Shown here one piece after another: positions 57,246 through 64,000 of a stretch of DNA of 64,000 nucleotides. This DNA comes from Geotrypetes seraphini (taxonomy: Eukaryota; Chordata; Amphibia; Gymnophiona; Dermophiidae). A model generated the notes under the pieces. That model was given only the letters and a program-made list of their open reading frames with translations, did not search any database and was not told the DNA's origin. The position numbers and the translations under genes are program-made. The stretch lies in contig NC_047088.1 of the NCBI RefSeq assembly GCF_902459505.1, positions 101,609,704-101,673,703 on the forward strand, read 5' to 3'. How positions within the stretch are numbered: the first letter of the stretch is position 1; each line of letters begins with the position of its first letter.

Positions 57246-58078
57246 TTTAAAAACCCCAAATAATAGCAACATTCCATTGTAGTAATCACAGGCTGAGCAG
57301 TGGCTTCTCCGATGTCTATCTCATATTTATTACAAAAGAGTGCATAACTTGTATTAAGGACAATACCATCAGATTTAAAATTAAAACCCCCAAGTCTTCT
57401 CATCAGCTATTTGTTCTGCATTCCTGCTTTTCATGTATTAGTGTTATGCCAGCATTGACAGCATCGCTGTGCCTCACTTTATATAGGGTTACAATGGAGG
57501 CCACTAAACAGGCTAAGCTTTTAAAATACTTAATAACCCCTCAAGGCTGAAACAAGTCCCATCAACTAATTTTCTAATGAAGAATAAGTATTAACCTTTA
57601 ATGAAAGAACGAGAGCAGAGCCCCCTTTTACTGCAGTGGAACATTCTAGGGTTCATTTCAATAAGGTCCCTCTTTTCTCCCTACATCCTTACTAATTGCT
57701 CAGCTTTAAGCCCCAGTAAATATTTGAATTCAGCATTATATTTACATTTGCATATAAATTGCAATGTAATTATGATAATGAGCCCTATATGCACTTATTT
57801 GATTAACGTAATTCAAAAATAACAGCTGGAGGGAAGGAGGGGGGTAAACCATTGATAGTTCTAAGATGCAATGAAATTACCAGTCAGAGAGGATTCCGGT
57901 TCCCATCAGGAGCTACGATGCCCATGTCTGTTCCTTCCCTACTTAGCACTCGCCATGCACAGCCCCTCTCTGTCCTTGCTCCTATCTGACTCATGTAATA
58001 GAACCATCTGATATAACTCCTATCTTCTTTCCTTATTCCTTTGGTCTTTCATTAGGGAGCCATCGTTCCGACACTTAC
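57246..58078. other. Intronic DNA, nothing recognised
   Basis: Includes a pyrimidine-rich approach to the STX1B exon at 58079. No repeat ends recognised. Confidence 0.45.
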
Positions 58079-58152
58079 ATCATCAGTGAAGATTGCCAGT
58101 TTCCCACTCTCCAACATATCTTCCAGCTCCTCATTCGTTGTCGTCCTTCCAG
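58079..58152 (-). CDS. STX1B: Syntaxin-1B exon, linker between Habc and SNARE
   Basis: Encodes the end of a split Thr codon, then [20 protein letters not shown] and FTDD. The LE pair in EELEDM is the linker site known to stabilise the closed, Munc18-1-bound form of syntaxin-1. Donor GTAAGT, acceptor ACAG. 74 bp; joins the previous exon in phase 1 and the next in phase 0. Confidence 0.95.
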
Positions 58153-58379
58153 CTGTGGGTCAGGGGGTGGGGGATGTTAAAATACCAAACAAATTTTAAT
58201 TAAAATCCCAGAATGGAAGCAACTGAGAGCTGATGCAGGCTATCACATGTTATGTAGATTTTCACAGATTTTTGTCTTTCTAAGTTATATGAGGGCTTAT
58301 TGATGTGCTCTGGAATGGCAGTGCATCAAAAACAGGCACATGAGAGGTCAGGGATTAGAGATAGTTCCTGTGACTCTCA

Positions 58380-59010
58380 CTGCCTAACATACTAGAGGTC
58401 ATTTAGAACCATTTACATTTCAATAATGGCATTTACATGTTTAGATTGACTACACATGTAAATGGCAGCTTCAGAAAGCCACTATTTGCATTTCTAGATG
58501 GTTGAAATGCAGAGATTTCTTGAGTACATGTTTTCAGCAGTCCCAGAACTTACATTTAAATTTTCCATTTTATATTAGGAATATACATATATACGCCCAG
58601 ATTCTATATATGATGCATGTCTAAATTTCCACATGTGATTCTACTGAATAATAAACCAATTAGGGAAAGGGAAAAGGATTGGGACTTATATACCGCCTTT
58701 TTGTAATTTTACAACCACATTAGCATTGATGATGTGGCATTAGTAATCAATTACTGGAACTAATTAGAACTTATACACATATCTTGCTGGGCATATTCTA
58801 TAAAGGTGAATATGTAAATCCTAGTGTGCACATCTAAAAAGGAGATGTGGCTATAGGAAGAGCATGAGTGGGTCTTGACCGTTCCAAGAATTTGCGCGCA
58901 CTGTTACAGAATATGTCCAAACTGTATCTAATTTAGAGATGGGGATTTACACCAGGTTTCAGTTAATGTAAATCCTCATGTCTAAAAATATGGTGGGGAT
59001 CCTATAAATG
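58380..59010. mobile_element. Degraded MITEs ('catgtaaatg' and GCCCAGATTCTATA types)
   Basis: 58390-58500 resembles 43690-43850 ('cagaaagccactatttgca'). From 58598 'cgcccagattctatatatga' runs to 'ggatcctataaatggcaccc' near 59000, inverted, with an inserted SINE-like piece near 58660-58700. Confidence 0.5.
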
Positions 59011-59605
59011 GCACCCAACTTGAAGTTTTTTTTTAATTAAGTAGAAAAACCTGCTCTTAGATTCCCGACTCTCAGAGCACAGTCAGCAATGAAGCCAACA
59101 TATCATTATTATTTTAATAATCAACACTTGTTATAGTGGTTTAGGTGAAAAATCAGTTCTTGGGAAACTTCTTTTTGATATATGATAACTCTTAAAGTCT
59201 CCACCAGGGTTTATCCCACAACAGTACATATGCACCCGAAGGCACACCCAAAACATCATATATATTCACCAAGTGTCTATCTTTTCTACCAACTAAAGTG
59301 CAATGAGAGTGGGAAACATTAAATATTACTTATGTCCTACTAAAAATGGGCCATAAAAATCTACAATAAATGTGAAATCCAATGTATTTTATAGAATTTT
59401 GTTCATAGTTAACAAAAATGTCCCTGTCGGCTTTTGCACCAGCCTTGAGGTACATTAGGTATCATAAAAATCCTCATTTCAGCCAGGGCTTTCAATATGG
59501 AATCTAGGGTGAAATTTCTCTTAATTCCCCTCTTTGTTGTTGGTTAAATGATGCCATTCAAATATGTATGTATAGGTTTTTGAAATTAAGACTCTGAGGG
59601 TTGGA
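59011..59605. other. Intronic DNA, nothing recognised
   Basis: AT-rich; no repeat ends or exon-like signals. Confidence 0.45.
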
Positions 59606-59752
59606 GGTCAATATTCAAAGAGATTTAATCTGCCAGAAACAGCTCCTGGTTAATTAAAGTGCCTGATAAGAGCTAACCACTAATTTTCAGTGGCACTTAG
59701 CCATTTAGGGCCAGAATCTCTACAAGGCACCTAAAGTTAGGTACCTAACTTA
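59606..59752. mobile_element. Decayed MITE ends ('caatattcaaaga' and GGGCCAGAATCT types)
   Basis: Two palindromic family ends lie back to back before the Harbinger-like element. Confidence 0.4.
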
Positions 59753-60944
59753 GGGCTAGACAAACAGTCGTTAAGACCGTGTGGGTCGCTGTTGGCCGAT
59801 TTTATAGCCAATTTCCAAACAGCGATCCATGCTCAAAAGGCTTCCCATGCAAATGAGTTGAGTTGGGTGTCTGCCCTAATCCCGCCCCACCAGTCATTGG
59901 AAAACCGACAACACATGCGCAGAAAATCCCGCAGAACAGCTACTGGGGAAGCCCCGAAGCAGCTTCCTGTCGTTCAGCTGTTTAGGGCAGGAAGCCTTTT
60001 TAAAAAAAAATGGGCACAGATGTGCATGTGTTATTCACAAACACCTAGCCTCATAAAAAAAGAGCGCCCCCCACACTCCGAAAACACCACCCTCGTGATA
60101 TCCCCGGTACCAAAAAAATCAGCAGGAGGGATCCCCATTCCCTCCTGCCAGCCAAAATTGGCAGGAGAGATGCCTACTCCCTCCTGTCACCCCTTTGCTG
60201 AACTAACACCCCCTCCACACCCAATTGACACCCCCTGCTAGGACCCCACTCCCCTTCCTAAAAAAAAAAAAAAATTTGGCAGGAAGGATGCCTACTCCCT
60301 CCTGCCACCAGATGCCCCCTCCACATACCCCGAACCTCTCCCGTCCCTCCTGCTCACAGGCCTGCCACTCCAAAATTGCGGGCCTTCCCATTCCCAGTGT
60401 ATCCTGAGATGCATGGGGAGGGGCCTTTGGCATATGAGCCAATCAGGGACTTAGGCCCCTCCTCGTGCATCCCAGGATGCACCAGGAAGGGGAAGGCTTG
60501 CCATTTGGGAGTGTCAGGCCTGCGAGCAGGCGGGACTGGGCATTCCTCTTGCTGTCTACTGTGTCAACAGGTATAGGGGAGGTTCAAGGTGTGTGCAGGG
60601 GGCATCCGATGGCAGGAGGGAGTGGGCATCCCTCCTGCTGATTGTTTGGTACTAGAGTCATCGCAAGGGGTTTGGGGGGGGGGGGGGCCAATGGCATTTG
60701 TGTCCATAGAAAAAATAAAGAAAAAAGCTTTTCTGGGTCAATCCTACCAACCCAATTCTGGCATGCAAGTTTAGGGCATCAATCGGATGCTAGGTTTTAA
60801 TATTAATGATCTCATTTGCATGCCAGTTTTGGAGAATATAGGACTGCACAGAAAACCATGCTGTGAGCCTGTTTAGAGCATCAGGTTTGCAAATATGATC
60901 GGTTGCTAAACCGTGATAATCAGAGGCTTTAGTACATCTAGCCC
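59753..60944. mobile_element. Harbinger-like element (GGGCTAGA end), 1.2 kb
   Basis: Ends GGGCTAGACAAACAG and the complement of 'agtacatctagccc', with TTA at 59750-59752 and 60945-60947. Inside are inverted 'gcaggaggga' blocks at 60120-60330 and 60610-60650 and a central hairpin at about 60400-60500. The 149-codon frame 59792-60241 has no transposase signature. Confidence 0.8.
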
Positions 60945-61009
60945 TTAATTGACAAAAATCCCCTTAATTGGTTCAATAATTTTTTAAAAAAACAATGTTA
61001 ATTGGACGA

Positions 61010-61330
61010 TAGACCTCTACTCGATTCTATGAAAGATAGGCGCCTATCACATGGTGCTTAGTGGCATCTAATGCCTAACTGGGCATTTTTATGAGCAGAG
61101 CATAACTTAGGCGCTGCTAAGCACAATCCTCAAAAAACTTAGGTGCCTGAAAGTTAGGTCTGTTAGGTCTATAGAATCCTGGCCTACATTTCCAGCGCCT
61201 AAGTTTCTACATAGGCGTTGCTAGGCGTGATTCTGTAAATGGCGCTTAAGTGTGATGGACACAGTTGGCGCCATTTGTCTAAGCACCGGTCAATTTAGGT
61301 GCCATTTACAGGATCTGGGCCTTAGTACCG
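61010..61330. mobile_element. Harbinger-like MITE (GGCCCAGATCC type)
   Basis: The right end 'gccatttacaggatctgggcc' and internal 'aggcgcctatc', 'gcgcctaag' inverted blocks place it with the GGCCCAGATTCT family. Confidence 0.6.
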
Positions 61331-61694
61331 CTGGGATAGGTACCAGGTCTGTAGGTGCACAGAATACTTGAGCAATCCCAGTATTAGAAAATGCTTTTAC
61401 TGTTTCCAGAGAGGGTTAATATGTATTGAGCAAAGCAACCCAATTATTTTAAAATGTGACTCCTGTGACTTTGCATGCTCTTTCTCCATAACCTCCTCTG
61501 CTCAGACTCCCTCTTCCAATTTTAGGCCCCTTCCCTACATAATCACAGTCTTGATGTCATGGCTTCCCAAAGGCTACTCCTGGCACTGTGGCCCAATGCA
61601 GGGACTCTTTCCTGGGACTTGTTGCCCCTCCCTCCTAAGGCTTCCTTTTTTAGACTGTGGCCCTTTACCCCAGGTTCTTTCTCCTAGTACTCTA

Positions 61695-62430
<736 letters not shown>

Positions 62431-62783
62431 GAACTTGATTACTTGGTCAGGTAACTTTTAGATAAAGCATTTGTAGGGAATGGAAGCAGTTCATTTTCAC
62501 TTCCTACCTTATGTCTTTAAGCTTCTCTGAAGAACAGCCAGCATGCTTTGAAACTGGAATTAGAGAATCAAAACTGACTCACCTCTTCTTCTTTCCCTTT
62601 CCCAAATGTTACCTCTCTTTTCTTTGAACCTGACTTATAGTTCAGGAGGTGTATGGTTACAAAAATAACTGCAAGGATAGGATTATCAAGTTCTGCTGCA
62701 ACTATGGGCCCTGCATTTCCTGGTTTTCAAAAATTAAAACTACAAGTCCCAGCATGCAATGAGGGCAAAACTAGGGTCTAGTC
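62431..62783. other. Intronic DNA with a ZNF143-type motif; otherwise nothing recognised
   Basis: No exon-like signals. The only noteworthy sequence is at 62739-62757 (separate entry). Confidence 0.4.
62739..62757 (+). promoter_or_regulatory. ZNF143/THAP11-type (SBS2) motif
   Basis: ACTACAAGTCCCAGCATGC is nearly the full consensus ACTACAAYTCCCAGCATGC (G replaces the pyrimidine). The motif is common in promoters and in some repeats. Activity is not shown by sequence. Confidence 0.5.
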
Positions 62784-63533
62784 CGGTGTTCTTCAACCTT
62801 TTTACACCTATGGACCGGTAGAAATAAAAGAATTATTTTGTGGACCGGCGGTTGAAGAACACTGGGCTAAGTCATGAGCCAGACCCCGCCCATCTCTACC
62901 CAATCTCCACCCCAGACCCTGCCCCCATTATAGTACTACTGTAATTATAACAATATTTTTTTCCATTCATTTTTCATAGATACACACAATATAGTCTATT
63001 AACAACACATAATTGTTAACCACAAAATTAAACTACACAAAGCACACTGACAGCAGATGTAAATTCTCAAAATTGACATAATTCAATCACTAAATTCAAA
63101 AATAAAATCATTCTCCCCCTACCTTTGTTGTCTCCCTCCCTCTATGTTATGTCTTACCTTCTGGCCTGCTCCCGCCTGGCCATTTTATGCCACCCTGGGT
63201 GTTATCTTCAGGCCGGCTCCCTCTTCCTCACTGATGAAGTGCACAAAGCTGCGGGCAGCGTTTCCTTGCACGTCCTGCACCTTATCTGGAAGCCTTCCCT
63301 CTGACGTTCCAACGTCAGAGAGAAGGCTTCCAGTTCAGGCTTCCGGTAGGAGCCGCTGCCCGTGGCTGTGTGCACTGAATCAGTGAGGAAGAGGGAGCTG
63401 GCTTGAAGATAACGCCACACTGAGCGCACCATGGACCGGCGGTTGAAGAACACTGTTTTTGGACCTGATGCAGGTGCCAGCCCTGTGGACCGGCAGGAAA
63501 TTTGGTCCGTGGACCAGTGGTTGAAGAACACTG
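62784..63533. mobile_element. hAT element, non-autonomous ('gtgttcttcaacc' end)
   Basis: Starts 'ccggtgttcttcaacctttt' and ends with the complement 'tggttgaagaacactg'. Flanks gtctagtc and gtttagac match at 6 of 8. The interior (63200-63440) is GC-rich, partly palindromic, and shared inverted with 37300-37500. Confidence 0.78.
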
Positions 63534-63541
63534 GTTTAGAC

Positions 63542-64000
63542 TACTGAGGAAGAGACCTTGGTAGCCCCAAAAGCTTGCTTTTGGAAACATATAATCATCT
63601 AATACAGGTATCATCTTTGATAACATGTGTGACCATCTCTGGGAGAAGGTGACTAAAATCACTAGAAACAAATAATCAGGCTTTAATAATCAGGCTTTAC
63701 AGCAAACAATTTGTAATACAACAGTCCACCCTTATCCTTTTACATTAATTTTTTTTTTTTACATTACAGAAGTTCAAACATGTAACTTTTTCAGATGTTT
63801 ATAGACCCATCACATGAAAAATCAGCCATTCTCAGCATTTTGGATCCGCTATTTTAATCATCTTTTCCCAAATATGGTCACATATTTTTTTTTATTTCTT
63901 TGAACAGTTATAGAAAGAAAGGTGTTAATAGAATAGTGAGCGTACAGTTTGGAAGACTTTTAATAAAACAAAGATAGCAGAAAAATCAAAGTGGATAAAG
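63542..64000. other. Intronic DNA, nothing recognised
   Basis: AT-rich with a 'caggctttaataat' direct repeat at about 63678. No STX1B exon found before the edge. Confidence 0.45.

Overview
The window looks like a gene-poor, transposon-rich piece of a tetrapod nuclear genome. CR1 and L2 LINEs, a DIRS-type tyrosine-recombinase retroelement, tRNA-derived SINEs and many palindromic hAT, mariner and Harbinger MITEs occur together. Mammals and birds lack DIRS elements of this kind, so an amphibian is likely. A caecilian is my best guess from recollection of similar repeats, not from a search.

Only one host gene can be supported. Five exons on the minus strand (61886 down to 48035) encode the C-terminal 169 residues and stop codon of a syntaxin, which I identify as STX1B. 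They cover the Hc helix, the linker, the complete SNARE motif and the tail anchor. Exon lengths (109, 74, 138, 111 and 81 bp of coding) and splice phases fit together exactly. The 5' exons lie to the right of the window. Everything left of 48035 is the 3' UTR or intergenic DNA, and I found no second gene there.

Layout. 1-2170: fossil retrovirus (integrase and envelope remnants). 2190-2940: purine-rich tract. 3024-5560: DIRS-type pol fragment, an L1 ORF2 fragment and a pyrimidine minisatellite. 5760-19210: CR1, L2 and MITE debris, including an unclassified repeat family present twice. 19289-29336: a DIRS fossil with terminal inverted repeats and an internal complementary region, split by nested CR1 and hAT insertions up to four levels deep. 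29340-41440: mostly AT-rich single-copy-looking DNA with scattered MITEs. 41442-45981: two long fold-back palindromes (1.57 kb and 545 bp) and nested MITEs. 48035-64000: STX1B, whose largest intron holds a 3.4-kb hAT element carrying a 76-bp minisatellite.

Apart from STX1B, which encodes a presynaptic Q-SNARE, the window records successive transposition. Target-site duplications are readable for many insertions and give their relative order. The long reading frames over the minisatellite, the CT/GA tracts and the fold-back arms are by-products of sequence composition. I did not find a new protein system. The most unusual features are the two fold-back elements, the 76-bp array with its higher-order unit, and a set of hAT MITEs that share a core but have different ends.
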